NCBI RefSeq assembly: GCF_018494055.1
Contig: NZ_JABBFQ010000011.1
Span: 1-64,000, forward strand
Source of the DNA: Rosenbergiella epipactidis
GTDB taxonomy: Bacteria; Pseudomonadota; Gammaproteobacteria; Enterobacterales; Enterobacteriaceae
Reading direction: 5' to 3'
Length of the DNA: 64,000 nt
Positions 9,411-21,697 of the stretch are shown piece by piece. Position 1 is the stretch's first letter. Each line of letters starts with the position of its first letter. Both the position numbers and the translations under genes were made by a program. Under the pieces are notes generated by a model. The model saw only the letters and a list, made by a program, of their open reading frames with translations. It had not been told where the DNA came from and made no database searches.

Positions 9411-10256
9411 TTATTGTCGCGCTAGACGGCGGTTATGTGGGCTAAAGTGCTGATTTGTCCGCCATGGATTAATATCCAGACCGCCTCGGCGCGTATAACG
9501 GGCATAGACCGTTAAGGCTTCTGGCTCGCAGAGGGCCAGAATATCCATATAGATCCGTTCTACACATTGCTCATGAAATTCATTGTGCTGGCGGAAGGAG
9601 AGGAGATAGCGTAATAACGCTTCGCGGTCGATCTTCTTACCCTTATAGTGGATCATGACCGATCCCCAATCCGGTTGCTGGGTAATCAGGCAGTTAGATT
9701 TTAATAAATGACTGACCAAGGTTTCTTCGACCCATTCACCGTGAGCCGCATCGCGCAGGTAGTCACGGTTGAATTGATAGTTGTCGACGGTAATGGCCTG
9801 CTCATCGATCACTTCTCCAGCGAAGTCATCAATCGGTTGTGCGGCGAAATCGCTTAAGCGGTGTAAAGTGACACGAACCTCGCCCTGAGCGCACTCACTG
9901 AGGTCACGAACTAAGGTCTGCTCGACGCTGTGCCAATCACTGAAACGCGTTTGATTGAAACTGTTCAGATAGAGCTTAAAACTTTTGGATTCAATCAGAT
10001 TCTGGCTTGAGGCAGGCAGCGCAACATCGCCGATAGCGACTTGTGGAATCCCATTTTCATTCAGCCAAGAGAGTTCGTAAAGCGTCCAGAAATCCTCGCC
10101 ATGAAAGGGAAGTTGTGCACCATCAAGCTGTAAGCTATCGCGATTCAAGCTCCTCGGTACGGCTTGCAAAAGACTCGGTTGATAATCGGAAATATAAGCG
10201 GTCGATTTCCCTAACGTTAGCTCTGATAAGGTAGGATGGTTTTCGTAGTCGGCCAT
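9411..10256 (-). CDS. queF: NADPH-dependent 7-cyano-7-deazaguanine reductase
   Basis: QueF reduces preQ0 to preQ1 in queuosine synthesis. The protein is the long, two-domain (tandem T-fold) form. The nucleophilic cysteine that forms the thioimide is Cys189 in [14 protein letters not shown], and the QueF signature [17 protein letters not shown] is present. The frame extends to a TTG at 10271. I chose the ATG at 10256 (281 residues), which matches the E. coli length (282). Other queuosine genes, queE and queD, lie at 33 kb. Confidence 0.93.
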   Translation of the reverse strand: MADYENHPTLSELTLGKSTAYISDYQPSLLQAVPRSLNRDSLQLDGAQLPFHGEDFWTLYELSWLNENGIPQVAIGDVALPASSQNLIESKSFKLYLNSFNQTRFSDWHSVEQTLVRDLSECAQGEVRVTLHRLSDFAAQPIDDFAGEVIDEQAITVDNYQFNRDYLRDAAHGEWVEETLVSHLLKSNCLITQQPDWGSVMIHYKGKKIDREALLRYLLSFRQHNEFHEQCVERIYMDILALCEPEALTVYARYTRRGGLDINPWRTNQHFSPHNRRLARQ

Positions 10257-10319
10257 TGCATCTGTGCCCAAGTAAATGGATGATGGAAGAATTGTAACTG
10301 ATTCAGAGTAATAAATAGA

Positions 10320-10865
10320 ATGTTAGATCAGACCGCTCAACAACTTAGCGACTTTACTCAGCGTTATTGCCAGCGCTGGCAACAGGAGTGCCAAACTGCT
10401 CCGCAAAATGATCAGCTTATTGGCGTCGATTCTCCTTGTTTAATCGCAACCAATGAAAACGGTATCACTTGGCAACCTCAGCCTTTTACCTTACCGAAAA
10501 ATTTGGATGCTGTGTCGAAAGGCGTTGATTTAATTGTGCAGCCTTCAGTGGTGGCTTTTTATACGACTCAATTTGCTGCAGAAATGCCCGCCTCCTTTGA
10601 AGGGACATCACTTACGTTGTTACAGAGTTGGAATGGAGAGGATTTCACGCTGCTGCAACAAAACCTTGTCGGGCATTTGGTGATGAAGCGCCGCCTAAAG
10701 CACAGCCCTACGTTGTTTATTGCGACCACCGACGATGACTCGACAATTATTGCTGTCGATAACCTCAATGGTAACGTTATTCTTGAAACTCTCGGTAAGA
10801 AGCAAGTGAAGGTGCTCGCGCCTTCATTAGGCGATTTCCTACAAACATTACGGCCTGAAATTTGA
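10320..10865 (+). CDS. syd: SecY-interacting protein Syd
   Basis: Syd is a small cytosolic protein that binds the SecY cytoplasmic face and has been proposed to proofread SecYEG assembly. The 181-residue product shows the family landmarks near the N-terminus ([15 protein letters not shown]) and at [15 protein letters not shown]. It is divergent from queF with a 63 bp gap and precedes csrB, as in E. coli. Confidence 0.93.
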   Translation: MLDQTAQQLSDFTQRYCQRWQQECQTAPQNDQLIGVDSPCLIATNENGITWQPQPFTLPKNLDAVSKGVDLIVQPSVVAFYTTQFAAEMPASFEGTSLTLLQSWNGEDFTLLQQNLVGHLVMKRRLKHSPTLFIATTDDDSTIIAVDNLNGNVILETLGKKQVKVLAPSLGDFLQTLRPEI

Positions 10866-10882
10866 TTTTATTCTGAAATAAG

Positions 10883-10902
10883 TAAATGAGATTGCTCTTA
10901 TA
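10883..10902. promoter_or_regulatory. candidate UvrY (GacA)-type activator site upstream of csrB
   Basis: TAAATGAGATTGCTCTTATA is an imperfect palindrome resembling the GacA/UvrY box TGTAAGAGATCTCTTACA. It is centred about 175 bp upstream of the predicted csrB start, a distance like that of the E. coli UvrY site. The rest of 10866-11060 is AT-rich with no reading frame. Confidence 0.4.
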
Positions 10903-11033
10903 AGGTTGACGGTGATCACAAAAAAACACAAATAATCAAAAAAATTATTTATGAAACATATTTCGAATCAATTGGTTAAGTTTTTAACAATCAATAATCA
11001 AAGATTATTAGGAAACGTAGTGAAATAATCTGG

Positions 11034-11062
11034 TTGTTTATCGCCATAACTTTGCGAAAATA
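11034..11062 (+). promoter_or_regulatory. candidate csrB promoter
   Basis: TTGTTT (11034-11039) and AAAATA (11057-11062) are 17 bp apart. This is the best-spaced pair just before the first GGA-rich segment, and it predicts a start near 11069. The -10 element is poor, as expected for an activator-dependent promoter. Confidence 0.4.
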
Positions 11063-11068
11063 GACGGG

Positions 11069-11355
11069 TCAGAAGGATGTAAATAAGTTCTAAGGATGGG
11101 CCCAAGGATGGAACCGCTTTACAGTGAGTAAGGCTTGGGAATAGTTGATTAGGATGATGAACTATTTTCTGAACATTAGGGAATCTTCTGCAGAAGGATA
11201 AGCTACAAAGGAAATGTAGCTGAGTTCATAGGATTTTGTAGTCAGGAAGACACATCCTTCTGGATTGTCGAATCCTATGAATTAGCAGGATGCAGACAGC
11301 GGTAGGACACCGCATTAAATTAGGGAGTACCTATTTTTCGGTACTCCCTTTTTTT
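11069..11355 (+). ncRNA. csrB: CsrB regulatory RNA (sequesters CsrA)
   Basis: This intergenic RNA sits between syd and truC, the csrB position in E. coli. It has about 15 GGA triplets, many as AGGATG or AAGGA. Several are placed in hairpin loops: AGCTACA-AAGGAA-ATGTAGCT, GCGGT-AGGAC-ACCGC, and TAGTT...AGGATG...AACTA. CsrA dimers bind such loops, so the RNA titrates CsrA. It ends at a strong terminator (11323-11355). The 5' end is estimated from the promoter. At about 287 nt it is shorter than the E. coli RNA (about 370 nt). Confidence 0.88.
11323..11355 (+). terminator. csrB intrinsic terminator
   Basis: GGGAGTACC and GGTACTCCC form a perfect 9-bp stem around CTATTTTTC-type loop sequence, followed by a run of T residues. 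The same GGAGTACC-type end closes E. coli CsrB. Confidence 0.9.
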
Positions 11356-11543
11356 CGTTTATCACGCCGAACATGATATGATCCCTTATTATTAATTATC
11401 TATTGGGTATACGTTTTAGCCTGTTTCATCTCTTACACCAAGAATATCGCCTCTAAGACGTAAAATGATGGGTTTGCCGTCACTCGGGTATGACATGTGC
11501 TGGGCAGCTAAAATGCGTATCCTGCTGAGTTCTAGGGTTAGCT

Positions 11544-12260
11544 GTGCTTGAGATTATTTATCAAGACGAATGGATCATTGCCGTCAATAAACCGGCCAAT
11601 ATGTTGGTGCACCGCAGTTGGTTAGCGCGTCACGAAACACAGTTTGTTATGCAAACCTTACGCGACCAAATTGGTCAGCATGTCTTTACCGTACATCGCC
11701 TAGATAGACCGACTTCCGGCGTGCTGGTATTTGGCCTGTCTAGTGAGGCTGGCCGTGAGCTATCCCAGCTTTTTGAGCAGCATAAGATGAGCAAAACCTA
11801 TCATGCTATCGTTCGAGGCTGGATCGAAGGGGAAGGGGTGGTCGATTACCCCCTACGAGAAGAGTATGACAAGATTGCCGATAAGTTTGTCACGGGTGAA
11901 CCGGTTACACAGTCGGCGATAACCCATTATAAAACCCTCGCCCAAGTGGAAATGCCCTATCCGATCGGGCGGTATGATTGCTGTCGCTATAGCTGGGTGG
12001 AATTAGCCCCCAAAACAGGACGCAAACACCAGCTTCGTCGGCATATGTCTCATCTTCGCCATCCGATTATCGGCGATACGGCGCACGGTGATTTGAAACA
12101 GAACCGCGGGGCCGCTGAACATTTCGGTTGCCAGAGATTGATGTTACATGCCTCAACACTCTCTTTTGTTCATCCCTTCACCGCGCAGCCTATAACCTTG
12201 GAAGCGGGGATGGATGAAACCTGGCAACGAATGTTGCAACAGTTTGGTTGGAAAGATTGA
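11544..12260 (+). CDS. truC: tRNA pseudouridine(65) synthase
   Basis: TruC makes pseudouridine 65 in the T-arm of several tRNAs. The 238-residue RluA-family protein has the catalytic motif VHRLDRPTSG with nucleophile Asp54, and the conserved GRKHQLRRHM further on. It starts at GTG 11544 with AGGG 7 nt upstream. E. coli has yqcC before and yqcA after truC; both are missing here, and rlmD follows after 60 bp. Confidence 0.93.
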   Translation: MLEIIYQDEWIIAVNKPANMLVHRSWLARHETQFVMQTLRDQIGQHVFTVHRLDRPTSGVLVFGLSSEAGRELSQLFEQHKMSKTYHAIVRGWIEGEGVVDYPLREEYDKIADKFVTGEPVTQSAITHYKTLAQVEMPYPIGRYDCCRYSWVELAPKTGRKHQLRRHMSHLRHPIIGDTAHGDLKQNRGAAEHFGCQRLMLHASTLSFVHPFTAQPITLEAGMDETWQRMLQQFGWKD

Positions 12261-12320
12261 TTCCTTAACGGGATTAACCAGCACGTATAAGACTTTTTTT
12301 ACCTGTGGGATGCCATCGCT

Positions 12321-13628
12321 ATGGTGCAATTTTATAAAGCAAAAAAAACAACACCGGTCCGTAAAACCTTCCCGCTGTCAGTGGATGGGCTCGATCAATT
12401 CGGGCAAGGCGTTGGTCATCACCAAGGTAAAACGTGCTTCGTTGAAGGCATGCTTCCGGGAGAAGTCGGTAAGGTCGAGGTCATCGAGGATAAACGCCAC
12501 TACATGTGCGCCAAGTTGGTAACTTTGACTAGCGTTAGCCCGGAGCGACAAGAGCCTCGCTGCCCCATTTATTCGACATGCGGTGGCTGCCAACAGCAGC
12601 ATATCAGTGAATCCCTGCAGCAAAGTTCTAAAGCCTCTGCCTTAGCACGGTTGCTGAAACCGGTGGGGGTGGAGAAAATCGATGATGTGATCAGTGCAGA
12701 GAGTTGGCACTATCGCCGCCGAACCCGACTGAGTTTACGCGTTGATAATACAGGTAAACTGATCATGGGGTTCCGGCGTAAGAAAAGTAATGAGATTGTT
12801 TCAGTTCAGGACTGTCCTGTTTTAGTGCAACGCCTCAATGCATTACTCACCCCGTTACACCGTTGCTTGTCTCAACTTGAGTCGGCTGCCCACTTGGGAC
12901 ATGTTGAGCTGGTGGCTGCGGATAATAGCACTGTTACGATGGTACTCAGGCACCTACGCCCGCTCTCGTCGAAAGATATCAAAAACTTGGAACAGTTTTC
13001 GCATAATCATTCTGTTTCACTTTTCTTAGCAGATGGACAGCAACAAACTCTGCTGAGGGGGGAAATGCCGTGGTATGGTATTAATCAGATAAAGTTATAT
13101 TTTAATCCCCAAGGATTTATTCAGGTTAATGCGAAAATTAATCAACACATGATTGATAACGCTATAAAATGGTTAGATATCAAACCGACTGATCGTATTC
13201 TTGACCTTTTTTGCGGAGTGGGAAACTTTACGCTCCCTTTAGCAAGATTCGCGAGATCAGTCACAGGTGTTGAGGGTTTAGCAGAATTAGTTGCTAAGGC
13301 GGAGTACAATGCTCAGCGAAATAACATTACCAATGCTGCCTTTTACCAACACAATTTAGAGCAAGATGTCTCGCAGCAACCTTGGGCCAAACAAGGCTTC
13401 ACTAAAGTCTTATTGGATCCTGCCCGTGCTGGCGCGGCGGAGGTCATGCCTTATGTGTGTGCGTTACAACCGGAGTGTATTGTCTACATCTCTTGTAATC
13501 CCGCTACCTTGGCACGGGATAGTCAAATTGCCGGTCTGCAAGGATACCGAGTGGTAAAAGTGACGATGCTAGATATGTTTCCACACACTGAACATCTTGA
13601 GTCGATGGTGTTATTTGAACGTCGTTAA
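12321..13628 (+). CDS. rlmD: 23S rRNA m5U1939 methyltransferase
   Basis: RlmD methylates U1939 of 23S rRNA. The 435-residue protein has an N-terminal TRAM OB-fold, four cysteines for a [4Fe-4S] cluster (Cys81, Cys87 and Cys90 in CPIYSTCGGC, plus one near 165 in QDCPVL), and a C-terminal methyltransferase domain with FCGVGNFTLPL and the catalytic cysteine in YISCNPATLARD. In E. coli barA is divergent from rlmD; here truC lies directly upstream. Confidence 0.95.
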   Translation: MVQFYKAKKTTPVRKTFPLSVDGLDQFGQGVGHHQGKTCFVEGMLPGEVGKVEVIEDKRHYMCAKLVTLTSVSPERQEPRCPIYSTCGGCQQQHISESLQQSSKASALARLLKPVGVEKIDDVISAESWHYRRRTRLSLRVDNTGKLIMGFRRKKSNEIVSVQDCPVLVQRLNALLTPLHRCLSQLESAAHLGHVELVAADNSTVTMVLRHLRPLSSKDIKNLEQFSHNHSVSLFLADGQQQTLLRGEMPWYGINQIKLYFNPQGFIQVNAKINQHMIDNAIKWLDIKPTDRILDLFCGVGNFTLPLARFARSVTGVEGLAELVAKAEYNAQRNNITNAAFYQHNLEQDVSQQPWAKQGFTKVLLDPARAGAAEVMPYVCALQPECIVYISCNPATLARDSQIAGLQGYRVVKVTMLDMFPHTEHLESMVLFERR

Positions 13629-13659
13629 GCATTAAGCCTATAGTTATGCGGGAGACATC

Positions 13660-15894
13660 ATGGTTGCAGTAAGAAGCGCGCACCTCAATCCGGCTGGAGA
13701 ATTCGCGGCCGAACAATGGATTGAGAGTCTACATAATATCTCTGAACCAACAGGTAAAACCTTAACCGCCTGTTGGCGCTACTGTCAGGAAAAAACCCTC
13801 GATCACCCATCGCAGCCAATTCTGCTGAGTCGTGGTATCGAGATGGTTGAAATCTTGACAATGCTGAGCATGGATTGTGACACCTTATGCGCCGCGCTGA
13901 TTTTCCCCCTAGCCGATGCTGGCGTGCTTGATGCTGAGCAGATTAAAGATTCTTATGGGAGTAGCATCCTATCCTTGGTAAATGGCGTGTTGGACATGGA
14001 TGCTATTCGCCAGCTTAAAGCTATTCAAAATGACTCCATGGCCTCTGAGCAGGTGGATAATATCCGCCGTATGCTACTGGCGATGGTCGAAGATTTCCGT
14101 TGTGTAGTGATCAAACTTGCCGAGCGCATCGCCTACTTACGCGAAATGAAAGACGCGCCGGAGGACGAAAGAGTGTTAGCGGCAAAAGAGAGCACTAATA
14201 TCTATGCGCCTCTCGCTAACCGCTTAGGGATTGGTCAATTAAAATGGGAGCTTGAAGACTACTGTTTCCGCTACCTGCATCCTGAAGAGTACAAACGAAT
14301 TGCCAGCTTGCTCCACGAGCGGCGGATTGATCGCGAAATGTATATCGATAATTTCGTTACACAAATCCGCGATATGATGAGCAAGGAAGGGGTTCGTGCA
14401 GAGGTCTATGGCCGACCTAAGCATATCTATAGTATCTGGCGGAAAATGCAGAAAAAGTCACTGGCTTTTGATGAGTTATTTGATGTCAGGGCGGTACGGA
14501 TTGTCGCAGAGCGCCTGCAAGATTGTTATGGTGCCCTCGGTATTGTGCACACACTTTTCCGCCATTTGCCGAACGAATTTGACGATTACGTAGCGAACCC
14601 TAAACCTAATGGTTACCAATCCATCCATACGGTGGTGTTAGGGCCGAAGGGCCAAACGGTTGAAGTGCAGATTCGGACCAAACAGATGCATGAAGATGCT
14701 GAGTTGGGGGTTGCGGCGCACTGGAAATATAAAGAGGGCAGTACAACGCCAGCCGGAAGAGGGGCGGCGGGCCATGAGGGACGCATTGCATGGCTACGTA
14801 AGTTGATTGCTTGGCAAGAAGAGATGGCGGACAGTGGCGAGATGCTGGAAGAGGTCCGTAGCCAAGTCTTTGACGACAGAGTTTATGTTTATACGCCTAA
14901 GGGTGACGTGATTGACCTGCCTGCAGGCTCCACACCACTCGATTTCGCTTACCATATTCACAGTGATATCGGGCATCGTTGTATCGGTGCGAAAATCAGT
15001 GGCCGAATTGTTCCCTTCACTTACCACCTACAGATGGGTGACCAAGTTGAAGTGATCACCCAAAAGCAACCTAACCCAAGTCGAGATTGGCTAAATCCGC
15101 ATCTAGGTTATATTACGACCAGCCGTGGACGGGCAAAAGTACACGCTTGGTTTAAAAAGCAAGATCGCGATAAGAACATTCTCGCCGGTAAGCAAATTCT
15201 CGATAATGAATTAAATCAGCTGGATATCAGTTGGAAAGATGCGGAAAAATACCTGCTTCCTCGCTATAACATGACCTCTATGGAGGAGATTTTAGCGGCG
15301 ATTGGTGGCGGCGATATCCGTCAAAACCAGATGGTCAACTTCCTACAAGCCAAGGTTTATAAACCGAGTGCAGAAGAGGAAGACCAGAAAGCGTTAGAGC
15401 AGCTCACGCAGAAATCGGCCAATAATCAACCCGCGCGTAAAGACAGTGGCCGTATTGTGGTGGAAGGGGTAGGTAACCTGATGCATCATATTGCCCGTTG
15501 CTGTCAGCCGATACCGGGCGATGATATCACCGGATTTATTACTCAAGGCAGGGGGATTTCTATTCACCGTGCCGACTGCGAGCAGCTTGCGGAATTGATT
15601 AATCATGCGCCAGAAAGAATTGTTGATGCGGTGTGGGGCGAGAACTATTCCAGTGGCTACACCTTAGTAGTCCGAGTGGTGGCGAATGACCGCAGCGGAT
15701 TACTGCGCGATATCACGACTATTTTGGCCAATGAGAAAGTGAACGTGCTAGGTGTGTCAAGCCATAGCGATACGCGTAAACAGCTCGCGACTATCGACAT
15801 GGAAATCGAAATCTACAATCAGCAGGTTTTAGGGCGAGTGATCTCCCGATTAAACCAAATTCCTGATGTCATTGATGCCAAGCGGCTTCATTAA
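13660..15894 (+). CDS. relA: GTP pyrophosphokinase (ppGpp synthetase I)
   Basis: RelA binds stalled ribosomes carrying uncharged tRNA and makes (p)ppGpp from ATP and GTP or GDP. The 744 residues equal the E. coli length. In the N-terminal hydrolase-like domain the catalytic His-Asp is replaced by FPLADAG (82-88), so it is a synthetase only, as in other gammaproteobacterial RelA proteins. The synthetase domain (GRPKHIYSIWRKM), a TGS domain (VYVYTPKGDVIDLPAGSTP), a Cys-containing region (HIARCCQPIPGDDI) and a C-terminal ACT domain follow. Confidence 0.97.
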   Translation: MVAVRSAHLNPAGEFAAEQWIESLHNISEPTGKTLTACWRYCQEKTLDHPSQPILLSRGIEMVEILTMLSMDCDTLCAALIFPLADAGVLDAEQIKDSYGSSILSLVNGVLDMDAIRQLKAIQNDSMASEQVDNIRRMLLAMVEDFRCVVIKLAERIAYLREMKDAPEDERVLAAKESTNIYAPLANRLGIGQLKWELEDYCFRYLHPEEYKRIASLLHERRIDREMYIDNFVTQIRDMMSKEGVRAEVYGRPKHIYSIWRKMQKKSLAFDELFDVRAVRIVAERLQDCYGALGIVHTLFRHLPNEFDDYVANPKPNGYQSIHTVVLGPKGQTVEVQIRTKQMHEDAELGVAAHWKYKEGSTTPAGRGAAGHEGRIAWLRKLIAWQEEMADSGEMLEEVRSQVFDDRVYVYTPKGDVIDLPAGSTPLDFAYHIHSDIGHRCIGAKISGRIVPFTYHLQMGDQVEVITQKQPNPSRDWLNPHLGYITTSRGRAKVHAWFKKQDRDKNILAGKQILDNELNQLDISWKDAEKYLLPRYNMTSMEEILAAIGGGDIRQNQMVNFLQAKVYKPSAEEEDQKALEQLTQKSANNQPARKDSGRIVVEGVGNLMHHIARCCQPIPGDDITGFITQGRGISIHRADCEQLAELINHAPERIVDAVWGENYSSGYTLVVRVVANDRSGLLRDITTILANEKVNVLGVSSHSDTRKQLATIDMEIEIYNQQVLGRVISRLNQIPDVIDAKRLH

Positions 15895-15903
15895 ATTTTC
15901 TAT

Positions 15904-15930
15904 AAACCACTCTCAGGAGTGGTTTTTTCT
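15904..15930 (+). terminator. relA terminator
   Basis: AAACCACTC (15904-15912) pairs with GAGTGGTTT (15917-15925) around a TCAG tetraloop. The second arm runs into a T-rich tail, so this is a standard intrinsic terminator just before mazG. Confidence 0.85.
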
Positions 15931-15946
15931 TATTAAGAGGTTTTTT

Positions 15947-16735
15947 ATGAGTGATTCATCATTGTCGCAATTATTGTCAGTGATGCAGCGCTTGCGTGAT
16001 CCTGAGCAAGGTTGTGAGTGGGATAAGCAGCAGACTTTTGACACTATTGCCCCTTACACTTTAGAAGAGTGTTATGAGGTTTTGGATGCGATTGCTCGTC
16101 AGGACTTCACCGATTTACAACAAGAGCTTGGGGATCTGCTTTATCAAATCGTATTTTATGCGCAGATGGCTTCGGAACAAGGGCGTTTTACTTTTGATGA
16201 TATTTGCCAAGCGATTACCGAAAAACTGATCCGCCGCCATCCGGATGTGTTTACTGATGCCACCTCTACGCAGGGCTGGGAGCAGATCAAACAGCAAGAG
16301 CGGCAAGCGAAAAGCCAACACTCGCTACTCGATGATATTCCTCACGCCATGCCAGCATTACTTCGCGCAGACAAAATCCAGCAACGTTGCCAGACGGTCG
16401 GTTTTGATTGGGATACCCTTGGTCCGGTGGTGGATAAGGTCAAAGAGGAACTCGATGAAGTGATGGAGGAGGCGACGATGGTCGACCGTGATCCAGAACG
16501 GCTCGAAGAAGAGTTGGGCGATTTGCTTTTCGCTACCGTTAATCTTACCCGTCATTTGGGCGCGCGGGCCGAGACAGCCCTGCATAAGGCCAATATAAAA
16601 TTCGAACGCCGCTTTCGTCAGGTCGAGCAGAAAGTGATCGAGCAAGGCCTCTCGCTCGATCAGGCCACCCTTGAACAGATGGAGTCAGCTTGGCAGCAGG
16701 TCAAGCAAGATGAAAAAAAGGGGAACCTTAAGTAG
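15947..16735 (+). CDS. mazG: nucleoside triphosphate pyrophosphohydrolase MazG
   Basis: MazG hydrolyses NTPs and dNTPs to monophosphates and pyrophosphate. The 262-residue protein has two MazG domains with metal-binding acidic motifs: LEECYEVLDAI plus ELGDLLYQ, and EELDEVMEEA plus EELGDLLFA. The frame opens upstream across the relA terminator. I chose ATG 15947, preceded by AAGAGG, because it matches the E. coli N-terminus (MQRLRDPE region). No mazEF toxin-antitoxin pair lies between relA and mazG, unlike in E. coli. Confidence 0.94.
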   Translation: MSDSSLSQLLSVMQRLRDPEQGCEWDKQQTFDTIAPYTLEECYEVLDAIARQDFTDLQQELGDLLYQIVFYAQMASEQGRFTFDDICQAITEKLIRRHPDVFTDATSTQGWEQIKQQERQAKSQHSLLDDIPHAMPALLRADKIQQRCQTVGFDWDTLGPVVDKVKEELDEVMEEATMVDRDPERLEEELGDLLFATVNLTRHLGARAETALHKANIKFERRFRQVEQKVIEQGLSLDQATLEQMESAWQQVKQDEKKGNLK

Positions 16736-16894
16736 AGGATTGATTGCTGATTGAAATCAATAGAGAGGCGTGGCAGATTAGGTATCATCATTGTAAGTCG
16801 AACAGCGAAGGAGGGTGAATGAGCAATTGTGACACCACAGAGTTTCGGGTATACTGCTTTCCCGTCCTGGTGCATCCACCGTCTTTAAACCTAA

Positions 16895-19935
<3,041 letters not shown>

Positions 19936-19952
19936 TCGCTTAACGACTTGAT

Positions 19953-19981
19953 AAAGCCCTCAGTAATGAGGGCTTTTTTTT
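19953..19981. terminator. eno terminator, overlapping the end of the convergent gene
   Basis: AAAGCCCTCA (19953-19962) pairs with TGAGGGCTTT (19967-19976) around GTAA, followed by T residues. A-run and T-run flank it, so it may work both ways. The last codons of the minus-strand MocR-type gene (…SPHY, stop) are encoded inside this stem. Confidence 0.88.
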
Positions 19982-21351
19982 GGGCTGTTTTTTGTGGACA
20001 GACTCTCTGTTGGCGTTAAGAGAAGCTCTAATTCGTGATTAATTTTAGTGATCTCCTGAAGAGAGAGTAAAGCGAACGGATATAGAAAGTCTTCCGTCTC
20101 GATACCCACCGTGGGCACGGATGGACAGTAAGCGAAGAAATATTGATTAATAAATTTTTCCGGGATTTTCCCTCTAGGAAGAGTAAAGTAACAGAATCCA
20201 CTTGCAGGGGGGGCGCTCAACTGAAAGGGATGCAGAGATCCTCTAATACCTTGAATCGCAACGAGTGACTTCTCACGACGCTCATCGAGAAGCGTGGTCA
20301 GATATTTCATAAAATAGGATGACCCCAGAAAAGCATTAATAAGTTCATAACTGTTCGGAAGGGCGGTGCTTTGTGTGACGTAATAAAGCGAGCATAGCTT
20401 AGTGAGAAGGTTTTTCGGTGCAATAAGTAGGCTTAGATTATGGTTTGCTCCCGTAAGTTCATGTAACTGAGTCAAATAGAAATAGGTACAATTGGTAGAA
20501 CTATTTAGCAGTGGTAAGGACTTACTTTGACCAAACCCAAGCATGCTATAACTGTCATCCTCGACAACAATGCCTTGGTACTTCTCTGCCCACTCCGTAA
20601 GTTGTTGTCGCCTCTCTAGACTTAACTGTGTCGCAGTGGGAAATTGTAGGGAAGGCATACATACTACGAGTGCCTGTTGAATAGGGGGTAATCTATCTAC
20701 CAGTAAGCCCTGGTGATCGACAGGAATAGAGATGATGGTGAAAGCGAGATATTCGAATAGCTGTTGAATTTTTCCATCGCAGGGTTGTTCTAAAATAACC
20801 ACTGGCTTAGTCTGCTGGCGAAGCATAAAAAAAGCAATCAGCATCAAGGCTTCTTGCCGGCCAGGAAACAGGAGTAACTGTTGAGGCTCGGGCGAAATTC
20901 CGCGTGATATCATCAAAAATCTTAATAAATTATCCGTAGGAAAAGTGTTTCGCTTTGTCGATGAACGTTCTTGCTTCCAGATACAGCGCTTAACAAAATG
21001 TAGTGGTATAAGGCAGGGCTGACGATCAACTAACCGCTGAAACTGTTGGCTGGCGAGTGGCAGCGAATGCTCATGCTGCTTCGCATCATCGGATGTTTCC
21101 GACGTAGGGATCCCCCTCTGCGCAGTGATTTTTCCTGTGACTATATAGCCGCTCCTCTCGTAACCTTGAATATATCCCATTGATTCCAGATGCTTATAAA
21201 CTAACATCACTGTACCACGCGATACTTGATAGCGCTTACTCATGTTTCTAATTGAAGGTAAAAAATCTCCTCTATGCAGTGTACCTTGTAAAATCATAGT
21301 CGTAATTTCGGTAATGATTTCATCTTTAATACTTTTCCTTGTAAGTCGCAT
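19960..21351 (-). CDS. MocR/PdxR-type GntR regulator with degenerate aminotransferase domain
   Basis: The 463-residue protein has an N-terminal GntR winged helix (about 1-75, with DFLPSIRNMSKRYQVSRGTV and HLESMGYI) joined to a fold-type I aminotransferase-like domain. In that domain QFPTATQLSLERRQQLTEWA and VVEDDSY are recognisable, but the segment that should read SKxLxPxxRxGY is YLTQLHELTGANHNLSLL, without the PLP-binding lysine. It probably senses something other than PLP, or nothing. It is divergent from the flp-tad cluster and may regulate it (inference). I chose ATG 21351; the frame extends to 21408. Confidence 0.75.
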   Translation of the reverse strand: MRLTRKSIKDEIITEITTMILQGTLHRGDFLPSIRNMSKRYQVSRGTVMLVYKHLESMGYIQGYERSGYIVTGKITAQRGIPTSETSDDAKQHEHSLPLASQQFQRLVDRQPCLIPLHFVKRCIWKQERSSTKRNTFPTDNLLRFLMISRGISPEPQQLLLFPGRQEALMLIAFFMLRQQTKPVVILEQPCDGKIQQLFEYLAFTIISIPVDHQGLLVDRLPPIQQALVVCMPSLQFPTATQLSLERRQQLTEWAEKYQGIVVEDDSYSMLGFGQSKSLPLLNSSTNCTYFYLTQLHELTGANHNLSLLIAPKNLLTKLCSLYYVTQSTALPNSYELINAFLGSSYFMKYLTTLLDERREKSLVAIQGIRGSLHPFQLSAPPASGFCYFTLPRGKIPEKFINQYFFAYCPSVPTVGIETEDFLYPFALLSLQEITKINHELELLLTPTESLSTKNSPKKSPHY

Positions 21352-21697
21352 AGCTATCCTTATAAATAATATCCCTAAGTTTATAATTATTTGGTTAAAT
21401 ATTTTCAATTAGGAGATTATATCGCTATTTTTGCCTTAATTAAATTAAATGAATTTATTTTATTATTACAGGTGAATGTAAGTTATCCGTCTATCAAATT
21501 AAATTATTATATTATTTATAATTGGTGGTCATATTCCCCTGACATATTTTTAATTCAAAACTGTACCTTGTAAATATATCCTCAATCAGTACCATTCGTA
21601 GGGCCTGGAATGGAGTGCTGGCTCTAATGGTGATTTGTTACGAAACTTTATGATTACCTCGACTATCGATAATTACAAAAAGATTTAAAAAGGAAAG
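21352..21697. promoter_or_regulatory. AT-rich divergent control region of the regulator and flp
   Basis: This 346-bp non-coding stretch lies between the MocR-type gene and flp. It is very AT-rich from 21360 to 21580. I could not settle on a single promoter. By position it must carry the control sequences of the tad locus and probably those of the regulator. Confidence 0.5.

Noticed and set aside
15866-15946. Upstream extension of mazG
   Set aside because: It would overlap the relA end and run through the relA terminator; the internal ATG has a good ribosome-binding site and matches the family.
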